Shown here in pieces: positions 31,021-38,796 of a stretch of DNA of 52,090 nucleotides. The first letter of the stretch is position 1. Each line of letters begins with the position of its first letter. Source of the DNA: a virus; IMG/VR virus record IMGVR_UViG_3300043331_001402, positions 1 through 52,090 of that record, one strand, 5' to 3'. The notes under the pieces were generated by a model. The model saw nothing but the letters and a program-made list of their open reading frames with translations, had not been told where the DNA came from and did not search any database. The translations under genes were made by a program, and so were the position numbers.

Positions 31021-31578
31021 ATGAACGAGATCCTAGAGGAGCTGGACAACCATGATCGGGTGACGACCACGGTGTACCGACCGTTGCCGGAGCTGGCGCC
31101 ACAAGGGGAAACCGAACCGATCGCATTTTTCGGCTTTCGAGCGCTCACGTTTTTGATCGAAACCGAATGCTACGCCACATTAGACGATCGCGCGCTAGAG
31201 CTGGCGCATATGGCGTCCCAAGGGGCGATTGCCGGCCCGTTGGAGGACAGTGCACGGGAGCGGATCGTCCGGATTCGTCGAATGATTCTGATGGTACTGG
31301 CCGATCGTGCCGCCTATCGACGGGCCAACGATCGGGAGCTGGTCGTCCCTGAGACCAACACGGAGCCGACTACGCTCGAACAGCTCGAACAGCAATCGCC
31401 GGCCGATCAAGCCGTTCGGTACCTCAAAACCGCGTTGATGTTGATCATGGATCCGCAATTGGGCGATCCGGGAGATCCGACGTCGAAGGTACCACGGAAG
31501 CCGAAACCACGCGGACCAGCTCCAGGAGACGCACTAGAGGTGCCACGATCGCGACAGTCTGACACGATCGCGTTCTAA
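31021..31578 (+). CDS. Early protein of unknown function, 185 aa
   Basis: A 185-residue protein. The N-terminal two thirds look helical (DDRALELAHMASQGAIAGPL, then ERIVRIRRMILMVLADRAAY) and the C-terminus is Pro/Lys-rich (SKVPRKPKPRGPAPGDA), probably disordered. No family is recognised. It starts at the ATG three bases after the outer arm of hairpin A, so its translation may depend on that RNA structure. Confidence 0.55.
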   Translation: MNEILEELDNHDRVTTTVYRPLPELAPQGETEPIAFFGFRALTFLIETECYATLDDRALELAHMASQGAIAGPLEDSARERIVRIRRMILMVLADRAAYRRANDRELVVPETNTEPTTLEQLEQQSPADQAVRYLKTALMLIMDPQLGDPGDPTSKVPRKPKPRGPAPGDALEVPRSRQSDTIAF

Positions 31579-31579
31579 T

Positions 31580-31638
31580 CGTGCCTTGCGTCAGCTCCAG
31601 AGCGCCGATCGTGTTCTGGAGCTGAGCGGAGGTGCACG
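31580..31638 (+). promoter_or_regulatory. RNA hairpin enclosing a ribosome site, copy B
   Basis: Inner stem TCAGCTCCAGA/TCTGGAGCTGA (31591-31601 and 31615-31625, 13-base loop) plus an outer CGTGC/GCACG pair (31580-31584 and 31634-31638) bracket the SD GGAGG at 31628-31632. Flanks CGTGCCTTGC and GGAGGTGCACG are the same as in copy A, while the stem bases differ but still pair. It precedes the gene at 31641. It is a candidate translation-control element. Confidence 0.6.
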
Positions 31639-31640
31639 GC

Positions 31641-31874
31641 ATGAATCTGATACTTTCGGTCAGTCTCACGACGGGCAGACTACGGATCAACGATCAGCGC
31701 AACGGTCGACGTACCTGGTACGGCTCCGTCACGATCGGTCGACGTACGTGGTTCGTTTCACGTTGGGACACGATCCGAGTACGACCGTACCAGGGGAGTA
31801 GCCAACGGCGGAACTACATGATCCACGTCGGACCGATCATGTCGTGGTACTGCGGATCCTGGTCGGTCAGTTAG
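31641..31874 (+). CDS. Small basic early protein, 77 aa
   Basis: A 77-residue protein read from the ATG at 31641, after the conserved GGAGGTGC site. It contains an internal repeat, GRRTWYGSVTIGRRTWFVS, encoded by partly repeated DNA, and ends in a Trp/Tyr/Ser stretch (SWYCGSWSVS). It is beta-like and basic. No family is recognised. Confidence 0.45.
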   Translation: MNLILSVSLTTGRLRINDQRNGRRTWYGSVTIGRRTWFVSRWDTIRVRPYQGSSQRRNYMIHVGPIMSWYCGSWSVS

Positions 31875-31891
31875 GCGAGGGAGGTGTGACC

Positions 31892-32077
31892 ATGCGGATT
31901 CTCACGATCGGCGATCGTGTTCAGGACACGATCGGACATTGGTACGAGATCCTGGAGGTGCAGTCACCGTACCGTTTTCGTGTACGGCTCTTACTGACCA
32001 CGATCGACGGCCAGCTCTACGATCCAGGGTACCGATCGGTCGTCATGGGACGGAGCGAATTGCGTTTAGGTGAGTAA
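31892..32077 (+). CDS. Small early protein, 61 aa
   Basis: A 61-residue protein (MRILTIGDRVQDTIGHWYEI followed by LEVQSPYRFRVRL) with a compact beta-barrel-like pattern. GGGAGGTGTGACC directly before the ATG gives a strong ribosome site and sets the start over a longer frame. Function unknown. Confidence 0.5.
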   Translation: MRILTIGDRVQDTIGHWYEILEVQSPYRFRVRLLLTTIDGQLYDPGYRSVVMGRSELRLGE

Positions 32078-32119
32078 CACGCGCGCACGATGGATCGATC
32101 AGAACCTGGAGGTGTGCCA

Positions 32120-32338
32120 ATGCGCTATGTTGTCGAACATACGATCAATTTTGTCAATGGGACGTCGACACGACCGTACCGACTCACCCGAACGTTTTCG
32201 ACCACGCGGGGAGCGCTCCGAGCTGGGGAGAAACACGCGCTAGAGGTGGGCAAGTACTACGAGGATTCCCAGATCCGCGAGCACGCGATCGTGGTCCGTG
32301 ATCAAGCTGGACGGTTCATCACGAATCTTGCGGCTTAG
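32120..32338 (+). CDS. Small early protein, 72 aa
   Basis: A 72-residue protein with two strands and a helix (RYVVEHTINFVNGTSTRPYR, then ALRAGEKHALEVGKYYEDSQ). The GGAGGTGTGCC site upstream of 32120 decides the start. It lies in a chain of small early genes with the same type of ribosome site. No function is recognised. Confidence 0.5.
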   Translation: MRYVVEHTINFVNGTSTRPYRLTRTFSTTRGALRAGEKHALEVGKYYEDSQIREHAIVVRDQAGRFITNLAA

Positions 32339-32356
32339 TGCCGCTAGAGGTGTGCC

Positions 32357-32560
32357 ATGGCGAAGTGTACCGAATTATCACACGGAGATCCGAACCACCC
32401 GATCAAGCGCTTTAACCAAGGTGCCGGCACCTGTGATTGGTGCGGACAGACTAAGCGGACCACGTTCGACTATCGATCGTCGGGAGCGCTCGACTATCGG
32501 CTGAATCGTCCCACACGGCAATTCTGCAACCTGGAGTGTTATCGGCAGTTCTGGCAGTAG
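32357..32560 (+). CDS. Small zinc-finger-like protein, 67 aa
   Basis: A 67-residue protein with TCDWCGQTKR and FCNLECYRQFW, a pair of Cys motifs that fit a treble-clef or zinc-ribbon finger; one motif is CxxC, the other CxxxC. The segment between is Ser/Arg-rich. It uses a GAGGTGTGCC site. Likely a nucleic-acid or protein-binding factor; the role is not known. Confidence 0.55.
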   Translation: MAKCTELSHGDPNHPIKRFNQGAGTCDWCGQTKRTTFDYRSSGALDYRLNRPTRQFCNLECYRQFWQ

Positions 32561-32575
32561 AGAGGAGGTGTGTCC

Positions 32576-33004
32576 GTGCAGTTGCGAGAATTGCGGCTCA
32601 AGTACGAGCCGACAGAGATCACGACCGAGATCTATCTCGAAAATCCAAAGGATGCGATCGCCTGCGTCCAGGGACGGCTGGAGCCTGAAGCCGTGGAAGT
32701 CTGCTTAGTGCTCTTGCTGAACACGAAGCATCGAGTGATTGGTGTACATGAGCTGAGCAGAGGGACGATCGATCAGTGCACGTGCCAACCACGCGACATG
32801 ATCAAGCTGGCGCTGCTCGCCAATGCCGGCGCAATCATCGTAGCGCATAACCACCCGAGCGGGATTCCGGATCCGTCACCGGACGATCTAGCGCTGCTGG
32901 AGCGGACGCGTGCAGCGTGCAGTCTGATGGGAATCACGCTGCTCGATTTTTCGATCATCGGTCACGGTCGGTACTACTCGGCAAAAGAGGGAGGGAGACT
33001 GTGA
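32576..33004 (+). CDS. RadC-like JAB-domain protein
   Basis: A 142-residue protein from a GTG, preceded by AGGAGG. It resembles the C-terminal (JAB/MPN metalloprotease-fold) domain of RadC: VCLVLLLNTKHRVIGVHELS, the metal motif HNHPSGIPDPSPDD, and LLDFSIIGHGRYYS. The HxHPSG-S-D residues are all present. The N-terminal helix-hairpin-helix part of bacterial RadC is missing. In phages and islands such proteins occur near recombination genes; the reaction is not known. Confidence 0.75.
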   Translation: MQLRELRLKYEPTEITTEIYLENPKDAIACVQGRLEPEAVEVCLVLLLNTKHRVIGVHELSRGTIDQCTCQPRDMIKLALLANAGAIIVAHNHPSGIPDPSPDDLALLERTRAACSLMGITLLDFSIIGHGRYYSAKEGGRL

Positions 33005-33177
33005 CACCCATGTATGCGTATCGTGTCTGGTTTGCCTTGCCGCATTTTGAGACGCCACGATCGATCACCGTGACGGCTGAATCGGCAACGGAAGCGATCG
33101 AAGCCGTCCGTGACCTGGGAGCAGACGATCAGATCGTGGTCGTCGGAGAACCTGAGTTGTTAGGCGAGCTGGTGTAA
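33001..33177 (+). CDS. Small early protein, 58 aa
   Basis: A 58-residue protein. The start is taken as the GTG at 33001, which overlaps the RadC-like stop (GTGA) and has a GGGAGGG site; the ATG at 33010 is the alternative. The pattern YAYRVWFALPHFETPRSIT followed by AEAIEAV-like helix and IVVVGEPELLGELV resembles small phage alpha/beta proteins. Function unknown. Confidence 0.5.
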   Translation: MTPMYAYRVWFALPHFETPRSITVTAESATEAIEAVRDLGADDQIVVVGEPELLGELV

Positions 33178-33211
33178 ATGCGCGAATTATCGCGCGCGTG
33201 AGGGTGCAGCA

Positions 33212-33811
33212 ATGGCTTACTTAGAGGCAACGACAGAACAACGTCGCAAATTTACGTTAGAGCTGGCGGCAGCTCTCGGCGAAGGGTGGATCGCTGATGT
33301 TGATTCGAGCGGTGAGTACGTGCACTGCGGCGTTAGGCACAAGGACGGATACGGCGTGCATGTGCACCACGAAACCGCATGGCACGGCAAGCCCATGAGG
33401 ATTCGTCTCAGTGGAATCTGGCCGGTCGACAATCAACGGCAGATGCACGTTCCTGGAAACGGCTCCGCTCATTCGATCACCGTCGCGGCCGACAAAGCCG
33501 TGTGCAAGGTTGCCGGCGATATCAAAAATCGGTTTTTGCCGATCTACCTGGAGCAGTACGCCAAGTGCAAGGAACGAGCGGACGGCTCGACCGCCTACGA
33601 GACTGCCACACAACGCACGATAGCCGAGCTGAAGGAACAGATCCACGGTCGAACCGCGCAGCATAGCGCCGGAGGCTTTTATCCCGAGCGCTCGCACGTG
33701 TACCAGGTGACGGCACAAGGTGACTCGGTACGATTCGAGGCGTTTAGCTGTCCGGTCGAAGTGGCGATCGTTCTGCTGAAGGTAGCACGCAAGGTCGAGA
33801 CATTCAGTTAA
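33212..33811 (+). CDS. Early protein of unknown function, 199 aa
   Basis: A 199-residue protein with a strand-rich N-terminal half (EYVHCGVRHKDGYGVHVHHE, rich in His) and a helical centre (YLEQYAKCKERADGSTAYET). It starts after a GAGGGTGCAGC site. The region before it holds a short GCGCG/CGCGC hairpin. No family is recognised. Confidence 0.5.
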   Translation: MAYLEATTEQRRKFTLELAAALGEGWIADVDSSGEYVHCGVRHKDGYGVHVHHETAWHGKPMRIRLSGIWPVDNQRQMHVPGNGSAHSITVAADKAVCKVAGDIKNRFLPIYLEQYAKCKERADGSTAYETATQRTIAELKEQIHGRTAQHSAGGFYPERSHVYQVTAQGDSVRFEAFSCPVEVAIVLLKVARKVETFS

Positions 33812-33816
33812 GCGCG

Positions 33817-33975
33817 ATGAAGCGGATCAGACTCGCCGATCTATTAGGGTCGTTGCGTTACCTCGGATCGTGTGTCCGCTGTCGTCGTCAATTTTTGTCG
33901 ATTAATGAGTACGTGTACATCACGGCTGGTCGTCCTATTTGCGAACACTGTTATCGAAAAGAGGTGCAACCATGA
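33817..33975 (+). CDS. Small zinc-ribbon protein, 52 aa
   Basis: A 52-residue frame that ends by overlapping the next ATG (ATGA at 33972). Two knuckles, SCVRCRRQF and ICEHCYRKE, are separated by about 20 residues, as in zinc-ribbons. It lies five bases after the preceding gene. Not found by usual length cut-offs, but coupling and Cys pattern support it. Confidence 0.6.
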   Translation: MKRIRLADLLGSLRYLGSCVRCRRQFLSINEYVYITAGRPICEHCYRKEVQP

Positions 33976-34715
33976 TCGTCAGAAAAGAAATGCTCCAGGC
34001 CGTACTGCCCGCGACGACAGACGACGATTCGCGGTACTTCCTTCGCGCGATTCTGATCGAACCTGACGGACGGTGTCTGGCGACTGATGGCCATATTCTG
34101 CTAGTCGCCCGCGATGAACACCCGGAACCGGACGCCGATTTTCCCTCCGTTGATGCGGCGCCATTTCACGGATCGCCAGAAAAGGGCGTACTCCTGCCGA
34201 CGACGAGCGCACAAAGTCTGCTCAAAACGATCCCGAAGAAATCCACGATTCCGATCCTACACGGCGTGCAGATCAGTACCAACGGCGAGAAAGGCTGCAC
34301 GGTCGTCGCGACAGATCTGCAATCCATCAATACGGTGCATGTCCAGGAGAACGGGAAGGACGGAACCTTTCCCAACTATAAGAACGTGATTCCACCGGCC
34401 GATCGGCCGTGCATATCGGTCTGTCTGTCGCTCCAGGTACTCAAGGATCTGATCAAGTCGGCGGAAGCCGTGGAACCGAGCAAGAAACTGCAGACGATCA
34501 CCTTCAGCATTCCGACCGAGGAGAAACATCAGGGACGCGAGCCTCTCCTCGATCACACGTTCAACCGACAGAGCCTTGATTCAGAGCTGTGCAAGGTGTG
34601 CGGGGAACACGAGAAGACCCATAGCAAACCAGACGGACAGATTGTCGACGCGATCACCGTCAAGTACGGAACGTCGATCAAAGTCGAAGGGGTCGTCATG
34701 CCATGCCGGATCTAA
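33972..34715 (+). CDS. Sliding-clamp (DnaN)-like protein with zinc insertion
   Basis: A 247-residue protein. The N-terminal part (FLRAILIEPDGRCLATDGHI) matches the first domain of beta-clamp-type proteins, in which an LxAVLIE strand is followed by ATDGHRL. Later IPILHGVQISTNGEKGCTVV fits the second-domain strands. It is shorter than bacterial DnaN (about 366 residues), so two domains are likely. Near the end LCKVCGEHEKTH adds a Cys2-His knuckle not found in DnaN. It may tether a host polymerase, as no polymerase is seen. Start chosen by the AGAGGTGC site. Confidence 0.6.
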   Translation: MIVRKEMLQAVLPATTDDDSRYFLRAILIEPDGRCLATDGHILLVARDEHPEPDADFPSVDAAPFHGSPEKGVLLPTTSAQSLLKTIPKKSTIPILHGVQISTNGEKGCTVVATDLQSINTVHVQENGKDGTFPNYKNVIPPADRPCISVCLSLQVLKDLIKSAEAVEPSKKLQTITFSIPTEEKHQGREPLLDHTFNRQSLDSELCKVCGEHEKTHSKPDGQIVDAITVKYGTSIKVEGVVMPCRI

Positions 34716-35053
34716 TGACGAGCATCAATGGGCAACCAGCTCCCTGGACGGAGGAGATCTGGAAGCTCTGGCACACGGTGGCAGACACTGCCGATCCAAA
34801 GTTCTTTACGTTTGAAAAGGTCGAGCGGGCGAACTACTACACACCTCGACCGGCCGTCGACGAGTACAACCGAGGAAGCCCCTACGAGGGATTCACGTAC
34901 ATCCTCGTAGGCCACGATGGGTACCGGCACGTCTGGCAAGTGCAATGGAAACCTGGAGACCCCCCGAGGTGTCAGGACTGTGGCGAACGTCACTGGCCGT
35001 TCTACGGCTGCATAAAACCTGTACCACGCGCGGGAGGCATCAAGCATGCCTAG
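34703..35053 (+). CDS. Small protein with zinc knuckle, 116 aa
   Basis: A 116-residue protein. RCQDCGERHWPFYGC in the last third gives three Cys and one His. The rest is beta-like with Trp and Tyr (YEGFTYILVGHDGYRHVWQV). The ATG at 34703 has AAGGGG before it; the ATG at 34715, in a TAATG overlap, is an alternative. Function not recognised. Confidence 0.5.
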   Translation: MPDLMTSINGQPAPWTEEIWKLWHTVADTADPKFFTFEKVERANYYTPRPAVDEYNRGSPYEGFTYILVGHDGYRHVWQVQWKPGDPPRCQDCGERHWPFYGCIKPVPRAGGIKHA

Positions 35054-35495
35054 AGGGAATTTCGTACCTCTGGAGCCGAGTGAGCGATTTTTTGCTCGGC
35101 TCCAGGCATTCCAGTGTGAGTGTCCACGGTGCGGCAAGCTGTTACTGGTCGGACGCGGGCAACTCCACGATCGGTTTTATAACCGTGTCACGAGCACGAT
35201 GCAATGTCCCTTCGATCGTCGACGAGGGGAAACCACGGTCGTGACTCGGCACGGTGGGTGCGGCAAGAAGTTCTTAGTCGGCTTAATCGCGTGGCCGATC
35301 CGACACGGATACCAGCCCAAGGAACGACCACCCGATCATATCCCGACCGATCGACAACTGAATCTTATGCGCGAGCACGCGCGAGGGTACTGGGCCAAAC
35401 GAGGCAAGCAACGCGGAGAGAACCTGAACACGATCGAACCGGAAATTGATGTACCGGACGAAGAGCCTGACGAAGACGAGGGAGGTGTGCCGTGA
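35046..35495 (+). CDS. Zinc-binding early protein, 149 aa
   Basis: A 149-residue protein with ECPRCGKLLLV near residue 26, MQCPFDRRRG and HGGCGKKFLVG about 25 and 50 residues later, consistent with one or two zinc sites. The C-terminus is acidic (PEIDVPDEEPDEDEGG). It overlaps the helicase gene by a GTGA. It may be a helicase partner; no evidence beyond position. Confidence 0.5.
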   Translation: MPRGNFVPLEPSERFFARLQAFQCECPRCGKLLLVGRGQLHDRFYNRVTSTMQCPFDRRRGETTVVTRHGGCGKKFLVGLIAWPIRHGYQPKERPPDHIPTDRQLNLMREHARGYWAKRGKQRGENLNTIEPEIDVPDEEPDEDEGGVP

Positions 35496-37030
35496 GTTTC
35501 CAACCGTCGAAGTACCAGGAAGAGATTTTCAAGTTCGTGCACGATGGGCAGGGATCGGCGGTCGTCGTCGCCGTGGCCGGCTCGGGGAAGACGACTACGA
35601 TCATGGAATCCTTACCGCTGATCCCGCGCACGCAACAAGTGCAACTGTTCGCATTCAACAACGCGATCGCGATGGAGCTGAAAGGGCGCATTCAACAGAA
35701 GGGCAGTCTGCATGCCCGCGCGAGCACGTTTCACTCGGTCGGCTACCGATCGGTGTGTCAACACCTGGGGATGCGGAACATCGAGACGCAGAGTCGTAAA
35801 CTGCCGATCCTGTTCCGTCGCACCTTTAACACGCACCTCCGCGCGTACGAGGCACCCGTCTGCAAGCTCGTTGGACTCGCCAAGGGTTCAGGGATTGGCG
35901 CGTTGTTCCCCGACAACGAGGAATCCTGGGTGGATTTGATCAAGCACCATGAGATCGAACTCGATGCGGCAGACGGGCTCGGCATTCGGTTGGCCCGCCA
36001 GCTCCTGGAGAAAAGCAACGAAGCCGCAGCAGAAGAATTCTTGATCGACTTCGACGATCACTTGTACCTGCCGTGCCTCTGGAGTCTGGCGCTGCCTCGG
36101 TACGAGTGGGTGATTGTCGACGAGGCGCAGGACACCAATGCGATCCGGCGCGCGTTCATCGGGAAATCGTTGAAGGAGGACGGGCGACTGCTCGCCGTCG
36201 GCGATCCCTGCCAAGCGATCTACGGCTTCACCGGAGCCAGTGTGGACGCCATCGAGCTGATCAAAGCCGAATGGGACTGCATCGAGCTGCCGCTGTCGGT
36301 CAGTTACCGTTGCCCCCGACGTGTCGTCTCACTCGCGCGGGGACTGGTCAGTTACATCGAGCCGGCAGACGGCGCCACGGTGGGCACCGTCGACATTGCC
36401 ACCACCACGGCGATCTTCGAGGGGGAATTTGGCCAGCAGGACGCGATCCTCTGCCGCACCAATGCGCCCCTGGTCGGGCTCGCCTACGAGTGCATTGGGC
36501 GGGGGATCAGTTGCCGAATCCTGGGACGGGATATCGGCAAGGGCCTGAGTCTGCTGGTCGATCGGATGCAGGCACAGAACCTCGACGATCTGGAGACGCG
36601 TCTTGCCGACTACGAACGGCGGGAAGTGGCGAAGCTGGTCGACCGTCACGAGCACGGCAAAGCCGCGAACGTGACCGATCGCGTGCAGTGTCTCTACACC
36701 ATCATCGAGAACCTGCCCGAGGGATCCCGCACCATCCACGGCTTAACACTCGCGCTCGATTCGCTGTTCGGGGATGAGATCGGCGCAAAGCTCACCTTGT
36801 CGACCGTGCACAAAGCCAAGGGCAAGGAATGGCGGAGCGTCGCGATCCTGGAGCCGGGCCTGATGCCGGCCGGCTGGGCGCGTCAAGCCTGGGAGCAGCA
36901 GCAGGAGCGCAATCTTCAGTACGTCGCCTGGACGCGTGCCAAGGAACGGCTGACCTTCCTCGAAGGGGGCAAGGTTCCCTGGCTCGATAGCTGCCGCCTG
37001 GATGTCGAATCCCTGACCGAAGTACCGTAA
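35492..37030 (+). CDS. UvrD/Rep-like (SF1A) helicase
   Basis: A 512-residue helicase starting at a GTG that overlaps the previous stop. The full SF1 motif set is visible: Walker A AVAGSGKTTT (28-36), VDEAQDTNAI (about 209), QAIYGFTGAS (motif III), SVSYRCPRRV (motif IV) and TVHKAKGKEW (about 440), then YVAWTRAKERLTF. It lacks the long 2B insert of UvrD and is thus a compact form. Such helicases drive strand opening in phage replication or repair. It precedes the repeat array at 37066-37238. Confidence 0.85.
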   Translation: MSFQPSKYQEEIFKFVHDGQGSAVVVAVAGSGKTTTIMESLPLIPRTQQVQLFAFNNAIAMELKGRIQQKGSLHARASTFHSVGYRSVCQHLGMRNIETQSRKLPILFRRTFNTHLRAYEAPVCKLVGLAKGSGIGALFPDNEESWVDLIKHHEIELDAADGLGIRLARQLLEKSNEAAAEEFLIDFDDHLYLPCLWSLALPRYEWVIVDEAQDTNAIRRAFIGKSLKEDGRLLAVGDPCQAIYGFTGASVDAIELIKAEWDCIELPLSVSYRCPRRVVSLARGLVSYIEPADGATVGTVDIATTTAIFEGEFGQQDAILCRTNAPLVGLAYECIGRGISCRILGRDIGKGLSLLVDRMQAQNLDDLETRLADYERREVAKLVDRHEHGKAANVTDRVQCLYTIIENLPEGSRTIHGLTLALDSLFGDEIGAKLTLSTVHKAKGKEWRSVAILEPGLMPAGWARQAWEQQQERNLQYVAWTRAKERLTFLEGGKVPWLDSCRLDVESLTEVP

Positions 37031-37065
37031 AGATGATCGCGCGCGGGGGGAGAGGGGGGGAATCT

Positions 37066-37238
37066 GTGATAGAAACCCAGTTAACTCTAGTCAGCTCTAG
37101 TAGTTAACTTCTATCACCCCCCCGTGATAGAAGCTGAGTGCTGATAGGAACCTTCCCTCATCCCATCACAGTACTTCAGAGGTACCTGATAGAAGTTAAC
37201 TCCTAGACAGAGTTAGTACTTAGTATAGTTTCTATCAC
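37066..37238. repeat. Candidate replication origin with TGATAGAA repeats
   Basis: Within the gene-free gap 37031-37270 the motif GTGATAGAA or close forms occurs six times: 37066 (+), 37109 (-), 37124 (+), 37142 (TGATAGGAA, +), 37187 (+) and 37229 (-). Two copies extend to TGATAGAAGTTAACT over 15 bases (37187-37201, and its complement 37102-37116). The region is AT-rich, flanked by G and C runs and ATCGCGCGC, and lies between a helicase gene and a RepA-like gene. That fits an origin with iterons. A bidirectional regulatory site is the alternative. Confidence 0.55.
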
Positions 37239-37270
37239 GTTTTCCCCCTTGTCATCGCGCGCACGATCTA

Positions 37271-38251
37271 TTAGTGCTGGACGACCTTGGAGTAGGTACC
37301 TCTGTCGAGTCTCACGATCCGTTGAAGCTCAAGAAGAGACCGAAGGGCACGGTCGAGCGTCGCTGAATGAATGGGGATGCCGAGATCTTCCGATCGTTCG
37401 ATGATCTGGGCACGGGTGATCGACTCGGGTGGGGCGGGAATGAAGGCATAGACGCGTTGTTCCGCTTCGCCAAAGGCGACAAGATAAGGCACGAACAACC
37501 CCCGATCGTCCCTGGTCGCCTTAAACTCTTCCGGTTCACTGTCCCGAGGATTCCACCCGAGCGTGTACCAGGGCTCCTTTGGGCCGCTGGGGGGCACCAG
37601 AACGATTTGGGTGTCGGTATAGCCAGCGAAGGCTGTCGAGCCGGCAATCTTGTCCTGGTGGCGAAGATACGTGGCTTCCTGGCGTTGTTTGGCGAAGTGG
37701 AGGGAGGCGGTGATGTTGATCTGGGCGGATTGGCAGAGCGCACGGAGTTTGAGCAGGGAAATAATCACGTCCCGCATCTTGTTGATATCCCCTTGAACGA
37801 ACAACGTAAAGGGCTCAACAATCAGATGCGCGCCGGCAGGAACCTGCATCTTGTTGAAACAGTAGAGGAACGCTTCATGCCCATGCTTGGATTCTTTGAG
37901 TAAGCCTTGGAGATTGGCGTCCCCACCGTAGAGATCGGCCACCGAGAGGGGATGCAAGGGTAGCTCGGTCGTCCCAAGTCTCGCGAGAATCCGCTCATAG
38001 GTTTCCCATCCACGGTCAGCGGCCAAGTAATAGATCCCGTTGGGCTTATTGGTCGGTTTGCCCCATATCGTGCGCCCATCCAGCCACCGAGCGCACCAAT
38101 CGAGCAGCATGGTCGTTTTCCCAGCTCCTGGGGCTCCGCCCATGAGGGTAAGCGTCCCAAACGGGATAATGCCGGGAATCGGATCAGGGAATAGAGCTTG
38201 ACTTCGAGTCGGGGCTATGTTTACGCTAGACACGGTTGGACTCCGAGGCAC
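37271..38251 (-). CDS. RepA-like hexameric helicase/ATPase
   Basis: A 326-residue RecA-fold ATPase. Walker A is LMGGAPGAGKTTML (36-49), with LAADRGWETYERIL as an H1a-like region and VPAGAHLIVEPF as Walker B candidate near 140. A later NITASLHFAKQRQEA fits the sensor strand. The C-terminal 70 residues (TRAQIIERSEDLGIPIHSAT, then LDRALRSLLELQ) look like a winged helix. This matches RepA-type replicative helicases. It is the only leftward gene in the right arm. GTG start; the nearest GAGGTG is about 20 bases upstream, so the start is uncertain. Confidence 0.7.
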   Translation of the reverse strand: MPRSPTVSSVNIAPTRSQALFPDPIPGIIPFGTLTLMGGAPGAGKTTMLLDWCARWLDGRTIWGKPTNKPNGIYYLAADRGWETYERILARLGTTELPLHPLSVADLYGGDANLQGLLKESKHGHEAFLYCFNKMQVPAGAHLIVEPFTLFVQGDINKMRDVIISLLKLRALCQSAQINITASLHFAKQRQEATYLRHQDKIAGSTAFAGYTDTQIVLVPPSGPKEPWYTLGWNPRDSEPEEFKATRDDRGLFVPYLVAFGEAEQRVYAFIPAPPESITRAQIIERSEDLGIPIHSATLDRALRSLLELQRIVRLDRGTYSKVVQH

Positions 38252-38358
38252 ACCGGGGGATCAACTCGCACCTCACGGCCGAGGGGCTGACACCAGCCGG
38301 CTCCTCGGCGCTCTCCCTTTTACAATTTCGTTGAGAATTCCAGAGGCATGAAGCCCTG

Positions 38359-38387
38359 GTTATACACCCGTCCTCCGCTCGAATCAA
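38359..38387 (-). promoter_or_regulatory. Leftward promoter of the RepA-like gene
   Basis: On the minus strand TTGATT (38387-38382) and TATAAC (38364-38359) are separated by 17 bases, a good sigma70-like pair. Start would be near 38352, leaving about 100 bases before the GTG at 38251. It is divergent from the rightward promoter at 38403. Confidence 0.5.
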
Positions 38388-38402
38388 GCATCAACTTTTC
38401 GC

Positions 38403-38431
38403 TTGACATGAGATATCATGGGGTGTAGAGT
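38403..38431 (+). promoter_or_regulatory. Rightward promoter
   Basis: TTGACA at 38403-38408 and TAGAGT at 38426-38431, 17 bases apart, on the plus strand. The bases TCGCTTGACA are shared with the early promoter at 29722, and TGAGA follows in both. It faces the 38479 gene and the recombination block. Confidence 0.55.
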
Positions 38432-38478
38432 GGGCTCGTGAGTATCAGTGACCGACGTTTTCAGGGAGTCAATATGAC

Positions 38479-38790
38479 GTGCAGGTAACCTCCAGCGTGA
38501 CCCCAGCCGATCTGCCCATCAGGGAGGCGATCGCCGAGCGACCGGGGCTGCCTATTCGTCTCCGCTTCCAGCCTGACGTGCTGCGAAAGCGAGACGGGGC
38601 CACCCGCGCGAGCTATCAACCCTGGCGGGACGTACACTGGGTGATCGAAGCCGAGAATTTGGATGAAGTGCGAATGCTGCGTGAATGCCTCGCAGCGTTC
38701 TTTTGGATTGCAGGACAGGGAGGAATTGGGCAGCTCCATGGGAAATTGGTCCCGAGCATTCCCGTAGGGACTCCCGAACCTTTAGGCTAG
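38479..38790 (+). CDS. Small protein, 103 aa, unknown
   Basis: A 103-residue protein from a GTG at 38479. It has a strand-rich middle (LPIRLRFQPDVLRKRDGA), a Trp-rich turn (YQPWRDVHWVIEAENLDEV) and a helix (RMLRECLAAFFWIAGQGG). A CAGGGAG sequence upstream is a distant ribosome site, so the start is uncertain. It is the first gene from the 38403 promoter. No family is recognised. Confidence 0.45.
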   Translation: MQVTSSVTPADLPIREAIAERPGLPIRLRFQPDVLRKRDGATRASYQPWRDVHWVIEAENLDEVRMLRECLAAFFWIAGQGGIGQLHGKLVPSIPVGTPEPLG

Positions 38791-38796
38791 AAGGGT

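Noticed and set aside
37066-37238. A CRISPR array
   Set aside because: Repeats are short, in both orientations and irregularly spaced; spacers are absent.
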